A stretch of 55,659 bases of DNA from Candidatus Atribacteria bacterium (GTDB taxonomy: Bacteria > Atribacterota > JS1 > SB-45 > 34-128), in NCBI GenBank assembly GCA_003451675.1, contig DMCY01000075.1:1-55659 (forward strand), given 5' to 3'. The position numbers and the translations under genes were made by a program. Under the pieces are notes generated by a model, which saw nothing but the letters and a program-made list of their open reading frames with translations, was not told the origin of the DNA and did no database searches. Each line of letters begins with the position of its first letter. Within the stretch, counting starts at the first letter, position 1. Below are positions 24,557 to 32,186 of this stretch, piece by piece.

Positions 24557-25000
24557 TTGAAAAAAATATTTGTTATATTTACGTTTACAACTTTTATATT
24601 ATTTTTTATAGGTACTCCATGTATGGCCGAGCCTACTGTTAGTCCTGGGATATTTTGGAACTGTCTTGTAGAATTAGATAATGAGTATGGTGTTGAAATA
24701 TCTGAGGTGATTAAATCTTCATATATAAAAGGGATTGCTAAGGGTATTATGCTAACCATGACAATGATTGATTTAAATGAATCAGATCATGAAATAGTAC
24801 TTTTTAACTATAATTTTATAAATTCACATATCATAGAAATCAGTAAAGTTATGGATGATCTATATAAAGATCCAGCTAATGCCCTCATTAAGCTTGATTG
24901 GATGTGCCGAATTGCGTACAGTAAATTAAGAGGTGAGGATGTAGAATCGCTAATAAGAACAGGAAGAGCATTAGGCGAAATATTACCTGATAATTTTTAA
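24557..25000 (+). CDS. Secreted protein, unknown
   Basis: A 147-aa protein with an N-terminal signal peptide (KKIFVIFTFTTFILFF, cleavage likely after CMA at residue 24) and a mature part of mostly helical character with two cysteines. The start is TTG at 24557, nine bases after GGAGG. I recognise no family. It follows the MBL gene by 28 bp and is probably in the same transcript, so it may share an extracytoplasmic role. Confidence 0.6.
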   Translation: MKKIFVIFTFTTFILFFIGTPCMAEPTVSPGIFWNCLVELDNEYGVEISEVIKSSYIKGIAKGIMLTMTMIDLNESDHEIVLFNYNFINSHIIEISKVMDDLYKDPANALIKLDWMCRIAYSKLRGEDVESLIRTGRALGEILPDNF

Positions 25001-25061
25001 GAGATTTTATTTGAAGAATGATTTATCTTAATTACATATCAGGAAGATTTAAAAATAAAAC

Positions 25062-25262
25062 AGGTAAAACAGGGGACAGATAAAACAGGGGACGGTTCTT
25101 TGTTTGATAATACTCTAGTAGATAATTAGGATAATTAGGGACACCCATTTTCTTAAATAGAGAAGGCATGCCAGGTCAATAGTCCGGTAACTTTTAGGTT
25201 GTCCTGGAAGAAAAGAAGAGAGAAATAATAAAAGAGTGGGTTAATTCCGGAAGGACTGATAT
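25062..25262. repeat. Dispersed repeat copy 2
   Basis: Begins with tandem AAACAGGGGACRG words and GGGGACGGTTCTTTGT, then AATTAGGGACACCCATTTTC, GAGAAGGCATGCCAGG, the GTCCTGGAAGAAAAG segment and GAGTGGGTTAATTCCGG. The last third keeps an open frame of the type EEKRREIIKEW. The repeat ends a few bases before the ATG of the next gene. Confidence 0.75.
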
Positions 25263-25270
25263 GAAATAAA

Positions 25271-26038
25271 ATGAAGCAAATATTAGTTAATTTTCTAAAC
25301 TTTATGAACTTATTAAAAGTACAACCAATTACCTTTATTTCACTTTTTACAGCATATTATTTTTATAAAAGAAGTACTCGAAAAAAAGAAATACTTTATA
25401 CTAAAGTAAATGCAAAGATAAATCAAAATCATAGTAAGGGAATATCCGTTTTTACATCTAAATATAAAAATAAACCTGTAGGTAATATTACAGCAACTAG
25501 ATATTTATTGTGGAATAATAGTTCCCAAGCAATTCGTAAAATTGATATTGCACCGAGAGACCCTCTTCAATTCTCCACTGCTAATGGTTATGAAATTTTA
25601 GACGCGAAAATAATTTATCCTAAAAATTCTTTGAATGGCTTTATGTTATCTGAATTAAAAAAAACAAACACTTTTACTAAATTATCATTCGACTTTATTA
25701 ATGAAGATGAAGGAGCAATAATTCAAATAATCCATACTGGGGGAACTAATAATATACGTTTTAATGGAACGATAATTGATTTTAAAAAACCTGTATTTGT
25801 AGAAAAATATGATAATTTTGATCAAATTTTTGCACCCATTCTTGTTATTGGAATGCCAATAGCATTTTTCTTATTTTTGTTTTCTGGTGTATTTTTACAT
25901 ATGGTAAAAATTAGCAGTATTAGCGGATGGATCTTAATTTTAATTATGGCTGTAGGTAGCGTGAATATTTTGATTGCATATATAAGAAGGCTAATTCCGA
26001 AAAAATTTAGATCGACTTTAAATGAAAATTGTAAATGA
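25271..26038 (+). CDS. Membrane protein with central soluble domain, unknown
   Basis: A 255-aa protein. One transmembrane segment lies at residues 15-33, a beta-rich soluble region of ~145 residues follows (FTSKYKNKPVGNITATRY onward), and two transmembrane segments are at about 186-209 and 214-238. A basic tail ends it. No family is recognised. The start ATG lies directly at the end of dispersed repeat copy 2, without a strong ribosome site. Flanked by repeats on both sides, it looks like a self-contained cargo cassette. Confidence 0.6.
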   Translation: MKQILVNFLNFMNLLKVQPITFISLFTAYYFYKRSTRKKEILYTKVNAKINQNHSKGISVFTSKYKNKPVGNITATRYLLWNNSSQAIRKIDIAPRDPLQFSTANGYEILDAKIIYPKNSLNGFMLSELKKTNTFTKLSFDFINEDEGAIIQIIHTGGTNNIRFNGTIIDFKKPVFVEKYDNFDQIFAPILVIGMPIAFFLFLFSGVFLHMVKISSISGWILILIMAVGSVNILIAYIRRLIPKKFRSTLNENCK

Positions 26039-26156
26039 AAAGAGGAATTGGAGGAATTAGGGTTCACAACTTCACAAGATGTAAAACGAAAACAGAAAAT
26101 GGGAAGTTATAAAGTCCCTTTATTTTTAAAAAATAAATAAGAAAGGAGGAAGTAAA

Positions 26157-26366
26157 ATGAGCGGCAGAGATAATATAAGGAAAAAAATATACCAAGAGGA
26201 ACTTAATTTTATAAAAGAGGAACTTAAGAAAATTGATACTAGTATCAAAGAAATAACGTATACTGATACTATGAATATAGTAGAAGCTCAAATGAAATTA
26301 TGGGAACTAAGAGAAGAGATCATAAATAAAATTATAAATTCCGAAGACTTTATAGCTAATCACTAA
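26157..26366 (+). CDS. Small charged helical protein, unknown
   Basis: A 69-aa hydrophilic protein (MSGRDNIRKKIYQEEL..., amphipathic helices throughout) with an excellent AAAGGAGGAAGTAAA ribosome site, which supports it as a real gene. No family is recognised. It lies between the membrane protein and dispersed repeat copy 3. Confidence 0.55.
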   Translation: MSGRDNIRKKIYQEELNFIKEELKKIDTSIKEITYTDTMNIVEAQMKLWELREEIINKIINSEDFIANH

Positions 26367-26390
26367 TAAATAATTTATAAGAATATGATA

Positions 26391-26534
26391 ATTAGGATAA
26401 TTAGGGACACATCCCATTTTCTTAAATAGAGAAGGCATGCCAGGTCAATAATCCGATAACTTTTGGGTTGTCCTGAAAGAAAAGAGAAGAGAAATAATAA
26501 AAGAGTGGATTGATTCCGGAAGGATTGAAGATAT
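26391..26534. repeat. Dispersed repeat copy 3
   Basis: Near-identical in order to copies at 25139 and 52790: AATTAGGGACACATCCC, AATAGAGAAGGCATGCC, TCCGATAACTTTTGGG, GTCCTGAAAGAAAAGAG and GAGTGGATTGATTCCGGAAG. It lies between two cargo genes and carries a short conserved frame but no full gene. Confidence 0.8.
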
Positions 26535-26601
26535 AAATAGTAAATAAAAGAATACTACCAGTAAGTAAATATGCTTTACTAAAATTGAAAGAGGTTTTTG
26601 A

Positions 26602-27753
26602 ATGAAGAGAATTATTTTTATCTTATTGATTATAGTAGCCAGTTTAATCGTTTTTTCAGCTTTGGTTTTTGCTTCAGACACAATTAATGTAACAGAGTAT
26701 ATAAAGGATAAGTTTCCCCCGGCAGTTAGTCTTCATCTTTCTTCCCTTGATAATCTTGATTTATACGAAAAAGAATTTATTGATCTATTGGAGAAATTAC
26801 CAGAAGAAGAACAGGAATGTTATGCTAAAATGATATTTGAATATGGTTTTTCCGGGGAAATACTAGAAATTATTAAAGAGGGTAAACCAATTGCTGTTTA
26901 TGTTGAAGCTTACGACAAGGCATTAAATTTAGCAGAGAAGAGAGAGTATAAGAATGCATTGCCTTATTTAGAGATAGCGGCAGAAACAGATGTATCATCA
27001 TTAAAAGCTGAGGCATATCATGCAATTGGAGTCTGCTACGGGGAACTTAAATCTTATACAAAGGCGATAGAGGCGTACAAGCAGGCAATACTTTTTAAAC
27101 CCAATCACGTACTTGCCCATTACAACTTAGGTATTCTCTATCACAAGCTTGGTTTTTATGAAGATGCAATAGATGCTTTAAAGCAGGCGATCAGTATTAA
27201 TCCTGATTATGCCGATTCTTACTACGGTTTAGGTCTTGTTTATTATACTCTTGGTTTCAATGAAAAGGCAATAGAAGAGTATAAACAGGCAATCCGTATT
27301 AATCCCAATAATGCTAAATTTTATTGCAACTTAGGTGTTTCCTATCACAGTCTTGGTCTATATGAAGATGCAGTAAAAGCGTACAAGCAAGCCCTCAATA
27401 TTAATCCTGATGATATAATTACCTACAGCAATCTAGGTGCCGCCTATTTCAGTCTTGGTTTTTATGAAGATGCAATAGATATTTTAAAACAAGCGGTTAA
27501 TATTAACCCTGGTAATGCTAGGAGCCACTACAACTTGGGTGCTGCCTATTATAATCTTGGTTTCAATAATGACGCAATAGAAGAGTATAAGCAGGCAACA
27601 CTTATTAAAACTGATTATGCTACTGCTCATAAGGCTTTAGGTTTTTCCTATTATAAAATCGGAGATAGAGATTCTGCTTTAAATGAATATAAAATTCTTA
27701 AAGGATTAGATATTAATTTAGCGAATGAGTTATTGGATTTTATCAATAAATAG
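26602..27753 (+). CDS. Exported TPR-repeat protein
   Basis: A 383-aa protein with an N-terminal signal/anchor segment (residues 3-24, IIFILLIIVASLIVFSAL), a linker domain to about residue 110, then tandem 34-residue tetratricopeptide repeats of the form YNLGxxYxxLGxYEDAIxAYKQAIxINPxx to the C-terminus (about eight units). TPR arrays mediate protein contacts; the partner is unknown. A GAAAGAGGTTTTTGA site precedes the ATG. The repeat units are very similar to one another, suggesting recent internal duplication. Confidence 0.85.
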   Translation: MKRIIFILLIIVASLIVFSALVFASDTINVTEYIKDKFPPAVSLHLSSLDNLDLYEKEFIDLLEKLPEEEQECYAKMIFEYGFSGEILEIIKEGKPIAVYVEAYDKALNLAEKREYKNALPYLEIAAETDVSSLKAEAYHAIGVCYGELKSYTKAIEAYKQAILFKPNHVLAHYNLGILYHKLGFYEDAIDALKQAISINPDYADSYYGLGLVYYTLGFNEKAIEEYKQAIRINPNNAKFYCNLGVSYHSLGLYEDAVKAYKQALNINPDDIITYSNLGAAYFSLGFYEDAIDILKQAVNINPGNARSHYNLGAAYYNLGFNNDAIEEYKQATLIKTDYATAHKALGFSYYKIGDRDSALNEYKILKGLDINLANELLDFINK

Positions 27754-27807
27754 AAAATAATATTGAAAATAATAAAAATATATTAAAGGGATAAAGGAGG
27801 GTTTTTT

Positions 27808-28050
27808 ATTATAAAACTATTTAATAAATACATTAAAGATGAAGATAATTCCATACTGGAAGTTTATTGTGATAACATAAATAGAGATGAAATTAAAGGG
27901 CTTTTAGCATTACTCGAAAGAATTACATTTAAATATATCTCCGTTGATCCCAAAAGCATTAAAGCGGTCAAAACGGGCAATAATCGGGAAATATATCAAG
28001 CCCGGAAGAAATTAGAAAAAGAAGGATTTAGTTGGTCGGAAAAACCATGA
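27808..28050 (+). CDS. 80-aa protein with apparent ATT start
   Basis: An open frame of 80 codons ending TGA at 28048-28050. It lacks an ATG, GTG or TTG at its 5' end, but AAAGGAGGG (27793-27801) sits seven bases before an in-frame ATT at 27808 (ATA follows). The product begins IIKLFNKYIKDEDNSILEVY, contains an ISVDPKSIKAVKTG segment and ends KLEKEGFSWSEKP. No family is recognised. It is 55 bp after the TPR gene. Either it uses a rare ATT start, as known for infC, or the first codon has mutated. Confidence 0.55.
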   Translation: MIKLFNKYIKDEDNSILEVYCDNINRDEIKGLLALLERITFKYISVDPKSIKAVKTGNNREIYQARKKLEKEGFSWSEKP

Positions 28051-28115
28051 TTTACTAATAAGAAATAAAACAAAAAATATTGTTATTTTCTTCTGATTTT
28101 TTCTTTTTTTAATGT

Positions 28116-28167
28116 TATAATTATAAGCATAAAAGGGAGTGTGATCTCCGAAATTACACTCCCTTTT
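28116..28167 (+). promoter_or_regulatory. Extended -10 element followed at once by a stem-loop
   Basis: TGTTATAAT (28113-28121, TG-N-TATAAT) is followed ten bases on by a perfect 12-bp stem AAAAGGGAGTGT/ACACTCCCTTTT (28131-28142 with 28156-28167). The stem-loop could be the terminator of the preceding gene or the 5' end of a new transcript; the sequence does not decide between them. Confidence 0.45.
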
Positions 28168-28179
28168 AATATGGCTATG

Positions 28180-28215
28180 CCGAAAGATTTAACATATGTT
28201 TTTTTCGGTTTTTTT
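28180..28215 (+). terminator. Rho-independent terminator-like hairpin
   Basis: CCGAAA (28180-28185) pairs with TTTCGG (28203-28208) around an AT-rich loop, followed directly by seven Ts. It closes the + strand transcript that includes the TPR and 80-aa genes. Confidence 0.6.
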
Positions 28216-28347
28216 ATTAGGCTTAAATATTTTTTCAGTATCTCTTACCCAGTAAATTGAGGATCCTCTCTCTCTCTCTCTCTCTCATTAACCATTACCA
28301 TGCCAGGACGACTTTTCTCTAATATTTCACATTTAATTTAGCCTATA

Positions 28348-28537
28348 GTGGTTTAGTCTTATCCCCGTAAAAGAGAGATAAAAAATAAATGAAAAAATAA
28401 GAGCGGGATTTTTTTATCTCCCTTTTCGGTGGCTATATTTATCTGATTTCGTGCGATTGGCGATAAGTAAAAACATCCATAAATAAAATGTTAAAAGAAA
28501 AGAAACATTTTATTTATGTAGTTATTCACCTATCGCC
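28348..28537. repeat. Structured repeat unit U1
   Basis: Starts GTGGTTTAGTCTTATCCCCG. Hairpin 1: GAGATAAAAAA (28375-28385) with TTTTTTATCTC (28410-28420). Hairpin 2: GGCGATA (28459-28465) with TATCGCC (28531-28537), enclosing CATAAATAAAATGTT (28478-28492) with AACATTTTATTTATG (28504-28518). Related to U2 and U3. Confidence 0.8.
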
Positions 28538-28971
28538 AGAGAGAAGAGAAGAAGAGGAGAAAGAAAAAATCAAAGCAATAATTTAATCCACTCCTGCTAT
28601 CCCTAATTTTACAACTCAAACCACGCGCGGGGCGGGTAACTTTCCTTCCCCCTTCAATCCCCCCTAAGACCCCCCTCTTAACCCCCTTCTTTTTATTTTT
28701 GCTCCTTGGCTCAAAAGCTACGCTCGCAGGGACGCTTCTAAGTATAAATGCAGGTGTAACGCTCTTATGCCCCGCTGTTGCTTCGCTTTATTCACCACCG
28801 CAAAAAAATTAAGGTTAGGTTATCTATAATAGGGGGGAAGCATTAAGGGGGAAGGAAAAACTGCGGTCAATTCACCCCCTACTCTACAAGCATAAGCGTA
28901 GGCATTATCGAGACCCTCTCTCCCTTGCCCCGCCCCTATTTGCGAACCTTTTCGTGATTTTGCTATCGTTT

Positions 28972-29153
28972 GTGGTTTAGTCTTCTCCCCGTAAAAAAAA
29001 GATAAAAAGTAAAAGAGGGTAAATAAGCGGGAACTTTTTATCTTCTTTTCGGTGACTATATCCTTATGATTCTTTGTGTTTACGCGATAAGTAAAAAAGA
29101 CCTCAAAACAAAAAGAAAAACCCTTTTTGATTTAAGATTTTTTTACCTATCGC
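28972..29153. repeat. Structured repeat unit U2
   Basis: Same order as U1 with a different sequence in the stems: hairpin 1 AAGATAAAAAGT (28999-29010) with ACTTTTTATCTT (29033-29044); hairpin 2 GCGATA with TATCGC (29084-29089, 29148-29153) enclosing CAAAAAG/CTTTTTG. Pairing is kept although bases changed. Confidence 0.75.
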
Positions 29154-29439
29154 AAAGAGAAGAGAAGAGAGGAAAAACAAAGAAAGAGCAATACACTCAC
29201 AGGATAAATAGTAATTTACCCGATTAAGAGTATTGCCAGAGAGACCTGTCTGCGTGCGGATACGCACAGGCAGAGAAGCATAACACTCAAAAAATAATTA
29301 AAATTTAGGAAAAAAATTTGAATTATTTTTATCGTGTAATGCATAGATAAGACGAACGCTTAAAAGATATATAAGAAGGGAAAGACACCCCTCTTATATA
29401 TCTTTATTCTGATATAGAGTGTGCAGCAGTTAGCAAGCG

Positions 29440-29630
29440 GTGGTTTAATCTTCTCCCCGTAAAAGAGAGATAAAAAATAAATGAAAGAAATAATAGCAGG
29501 AATTTTTTATCTCCCCTTTCGGTGGCTCTATTTATCGGATTCCTTGCGGTTAAGCGATAAGTAAAAACATCCATAAATAAAATATTAAAAGAAAAGAAAC
29601 ATTTTATTTATGTAGTTTTCACCTATCGCC
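29440..29630. repeat. Structured repeat unit U3
   Basis: Closest to U1. Hairpin 1: GAGATAAAAAA (29467-29477) with TTTTTTATCTC (29503-29513). Hairpin 2: GCGATA with TATCGC around CATAAATAAAATATT and its complement near 29600. Spacing from U2 is shorter than from U1 to U2, so the repeats are not a regular array. Confidence 0.8.
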
Positions 29631-30384
29631 AGGGAAAGCCCATCTTTTTTCTTATCTTTGCAATTTCTTTTCCTGGCGTTTGTAGAAGCCAGTGCCGCAA
29701 AAAATTCTTATGCTTAAATTGTTTGCTTGCATTTTTTGCGGTGCTGAGTCTTCTATAAACGCCCACCATTGTCGCACCTGTAAGCTCTTGGGATAGTTTT
29801 AGTATTTTTTATCTGTTCTTCCCGGAGTGTACGCATGTAGGCAGATAAAAAATATTTAAACGTAGAAGTATAGTGAACAGGAACAGGGAGGGAAGGGAGG
29901 GGAGGCATTCGATTATCAGAAATAGAGATTTAGCCCTACGATAAGAAGTATCTCATTTAGCCCGCCTTTATATTTTTTACCAGGCTGAAAAAGCTTTTAG
30001 CTGGTTAAAAATATAATGCTTTTTTTGCTATACATAACAAAGTTTTATCGGATAAGATAAGCGAGAAATTATTTCTCGTAGAATGTCCGATAGAGTCTTG
30101 TTATGTATTGGCAGACTTTCGAATAAGCTCCTTAGCAAAAAAAGCTCCTGGCGGGCGGTCGTGGGGATGAGATGATCAGAAGTTATTTAACAGGAAGCAA
30201 ATAAAAGCAGGTTAACAGATTATTTTAATAAAATACCGGGGGAGAGAGAAAGAGAGGGCATCTACAATCGATTTTAAGGCACTTGTTTTTTGTTTGTTTA
30301 TGTTTATACCTTATGAAATTTATTACATTCTAGGTGGGGGATTATACCAAAATAGTGAAAACCACCATTTTATATAACATTTTT

Positions 30385-30421
30385 CGGATAAAAGGGAAAG
30401 CCTTGATTTCCCTTTTATCCG
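30385..30421. terminator. Bidirectional terminator-like hairpin
   Basis: A perfect 15-bp stem CGGATAAAAGGGAAA/TTTCCCTTTTATCCG (30385-30399 with 30407-30421), loop GCCTTGA. On the minus strand it is followed by AAAAATG, not a strong T run; it lies 28 bp beyond the GIY-YIG gene's stop and separates that gene from the structured locus. Confidence 0.55.
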
Positions 30422-30448
30422 CTGTTAGGCGAAGTAGCCACACATTAT

Positions 30449-30811
30449 CTAATCGAAGATATCGCATACAGGGCATTTCCAATTAGTTTCATCTGGGCGT
30501 TTAGGATGATACTCATTATCAAGTTTATCGCTTCCTCCGAAATCATGGTAATTTCTGCACTCTTTTTCAAACGCTGCTTTCGGAGAAGTTGCATAGCTAA
30601 ATTTAAAGTGAGTATATCGGTTCGGTTTTTCACCAACCCACTGCTTTAGCCTTCCATTTACATGATCATCAGACCGTCCCATATAGCATACATAAAATGT
30701 GCTATCTTGAACATATCCCAAGGCATAGTTACCAGGAGATATTCTAGTAACCACCTCATCAATTTTTTCTGTGGTAAGCCTGTATGGACCTTCCATATCT
30801 AATGATGTCAT
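30449..30811 (-). CDS. GIY-YIG nuclease-like protein
   Basis: A 120-aa protein with a minimal GIY-YIG pattern: GNYALGYV (residues 27-34, GIY block), YVCYMGRSDD (39-49, YIG block), a conserved Arg in NGRLKQW, KAAFEKEC with the metal-binding Glu near residue 82, and LDNEYHP with a conserved Asn near 99. A CPVC pair lies near the C-terminus. It would cut nucleic acid if active. AAAGGAGG lies inside the 3' end of the upstream beta-flower gene, and one base separates that stop from this ATG, so the two are coupled. Confidence 0.7.
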   Translation of the reverse strand: MTSLDMEGPYRLTTEKIDEVVTRISPGNYALGYVQDSTFYVCYMGRSDDHVNGRLKQWVGEKPNRYTHFKFSYATSPKAAFEKECRNYHDFGGSDKLDNEYHPKRPDETNWKCPVCDIFD

Positions 30812-30812
30812 T

Positions 30813-31172
30813 TCAAAAACCTCCTTTCAGGAATTCTTCCCAACTGATATTTGACCAATTTAATGAATGAATAGGAGAAACTGGTGGCACTGCTGGAATC
30901 GGGGGGATTGGTGGAATAGCTGGAATAGGTGGGACAGGTGCAACTTCAGGAACAGGTGGTATTGGGCCTCCGCTTGCTCCTCGCATGAATGCTACTGCGT
31001 CGCCATTAATATCTCTAAAAAAACCCCGATCCAACCTAGCAAGATAATCTCCTTCATAATTAAAAATATTGTCATTTCTAATGAATGCGCAAGGTGTACC
31101 ATCGATGTTGTAAATTACATCCTCTTTTAACCATCCGACCGTTAAACCTTTCTGGTTATAAATTGGTTCCAT
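30813..31172 (-). CDS. 4-fold beta-flower-like protein with proline-rich linker
   Basis: A 119-aa protein. The first ~65 residues hold short repeating beta motifs (YNQKGLTVGWLKEDVIYNI, GTPCAFIRNDNIFN, GDYLARLDRGFFRD, GDAVAFMRG), the pattern of the 4-fold beta-flower domain. A collagen-like run of PP-I/V repeats follows (residues 70-100), and the protein ends WEEFLKGGF. GGAGGT precedes the ATG. The function of this fold is unknown; coupling to a GIY-YIG nuclease suggests a sensor, targeting or control role (inference). Confidence 0.6.
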   Translation of the reverse strand: MEPIYNQKGLTVGWLKEDVIYNIDGTPCAFIRNDNIFNYEGDYLARLDRGFFRDINGDAVAFMRGASGGPIPPVPEVAPVPPIPAIPPIPPIPAVPPVSPIHSLNWSNISWEEFLKGGF

Positions 31173-31457
31173 TTTTATTTACCTCCATGGCCGTTTCGCC
31201 TAAATTAAAATAATTGAATTATTTTATTTATGCACGACGCTAGGTGAAGTTTCGAAAATTAACCACATAGATTCTTATGCTTATTATAACTAATTTTATT
31301 AATTTTACAAATAGTAGTTTTATATATAGGGTAAGTCAAGGGGCCCTTCTTGTATCGGAAAGGAGCCCTTTATAGTTTTATAGAATAAGGAGCATTTATA
31401 AGGAAATCAAAGAAATAGGAAGCTTTATACATTATAAAGGGCAATAATGTTCTAATA

Positions 31458-31486
31458 TTGACTATTATATGTATATATGATAATAT
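31458..31486 (+). promoter_or_regulatory. Promoter of the DUF1659 cassette with leader hairpin
   Basis: TTGACT (31458-31463), a 17-bp spacer and TAATAT (31481-31486). The ~75-base leader contains a 7-bp stem CCTCGAT/ATCGGGG (31526-31532 with 31536-31542) just before AAAGGAGGTG, which could influence translation. The rest of the 31173-31567 gap holds a GGGGC/GCCCT hairpin near 31340-31370 and no gene. Confidence 0.75.
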
Positions 31487-31567
31487 AAACATATACAGCT
31501 TAGCTTTGCTTGATTTAAAACCCGTCCTCGATCTGATCGGGGATTTAAAAAAAGGAGGTGAAAAATA

Positions 31568-31795
31568 ATGGCAATAGTCGTAACAGTCCCTCGTGATTCA
31601 GCCTTACAGTTAAGACTGGTAGTAGGCACTAATCCGGATACCGGAGCACCTATCATCAACAGCAAGACCTTTAACAAGATCAAATCTACTGCAATAGAAC
31701 AGGATGCCTATGATGTAGCTACCGCTTTAACCGGATTGCAGAAGTATACCGTAGATGAAGTCAGATTCGGAAAAGAATCCGTACTTACTGAATAA
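31568..31795 (+). CDS. DUF1659 family protein
   Basis: A 75-aa protein with the DUF1659 pattern: SALQLRLVVGTNPDTGAPII near residues 11-30, SKTFNKIKSTA, then ALTGLQKYTVDEVRF. A near-consensus AAAGGAGGTGAAAAATA precedes the ATG. Family knowledge: DUF1659 genes commonly sit next to DUF2922 and YvrJ genes in Firmicutes, and their function is unknown. It is the first gene of a five-gene cassette. Confidence 0.85.
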   Translation: MAIVVTVPRDSALQLRLVVGTNPDTGAPIINSKTFNKIKSTAIEQDAYDVATALTGLQKYTVDEVRFGKESVLTE

Positions 31796-31841
31796 TCACT
31801 AATAATTATAAATCACAAATAAAGAAGGAGGTGAAAAAATA

Positions 31842-32120
31842 ATGGCAACCGAATTAGGAGAAGTAACCAGTTATAAGAGACTTTATATGCAGTTTAGAGA
31901 TAGTGTCGGAAAGACTACTAATCTAACTTTAAATAATCCTAAGAATGTAGATGATGGAGACTATGTGGACTTTGCGGCACAGGATGCAGCTATTGAAGGA
32001 GTTATGGATACTATTATCGCCAAAAATATCTTCCATAATAATGGTAATGACTTAGTGGCAAAAGTCAATGCTCGGATACTTGACTATAAATCTACTGATG
32101 TTATGGATGTAGGAGCTTAG
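31842..32120 (+). CDS. DUF2922 family protein
   Basis: A 92-aa protein with the DUF2922 pattern (YMQFRDSVGKTTNLTLNNPK, then AAQDAAIEGVMDTIIAKNIF). AAGGAGGTGAAAAAATA precedes the ATG. Similar in size and style to the DUF1659 product, 46 bp upstream. Between it and the holin gene is a GC-rich stretch with an imperfect hairpin (near 32135-32168). Confidence 0.85.
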   Translation: MATELGEVTSYKRLYMQFRDSVGKTTNLTLNNPKNVDDGDYVDFAAQDAAIEGVMDTIIAKNIFHNNGNDLVAKVNARILDYKSTDVMDVGA

Positions 32121-32186
32121 TATATTATAATATTCTTCCTCGGAGGGGACCGCGGACCTTCCCTGGGGGAGAGAAAGGAGTAATAA

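Larger units (their letters stand above)
28340..30160. ncRNA. Candidate large structured non-coding RNA locus
   Basis: About 1.8 kb without any credible gene but with a dense set of long complementary arms. Examples: 14 bp at 28641-28654/28845-28858, plus a further 8 bp inside it; 14 bp at 29363-29376/29392-29405; 14 bp (one G-U) at 29675-29688/29750-29763 enclosing 11 bp at 29695-29705/29731-29741; 15 bp at 29801-29815/29842-29856; and a nested set at 30018-30145. Three repeat units each contain two hairpins. Local GC is higher than in the flanking genes. The size and ornateness recall GOLLD, ROOL and OLE RNAs of phages and bacteria, though I cannot assign it to any of them. The transcribed strand is unknown: a minus-strand extended -10 (TGGTATAAT complement at 30341-30349) is one candidate promoter. 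Confidence 0.6.

Noticed and set aside
28265..28286. CT dinucleotide run as a regulatory element or phase-variable tract
   Set aside because: It is a simple microsatellite outside any gene or clear promoter; no frame or promoter spacing would be changed by its length.
28348..29630. CRISPR-like array in the repeat-rich gap
   Set aside because: Only three ~190-bp units with uneven spacing and internal hairpins; no short identical repeats, unique spacers or cas genes.
30445..30636. 63-aa minus-strand frame inside the GIY-YIG gene
   Set aside because: It is an overlapping frame of the better-supported nuclease gene, without its own ribosome site or family match.
30867..31130. Plus-strand frame rich in Trp/Asn/Arg opposite the beta-flower gene
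   Set aside because: It is the mirror of the proline-rich repeats (GGN codons read from the other strand); the minus-strand gene has the ribosome site and operon context.
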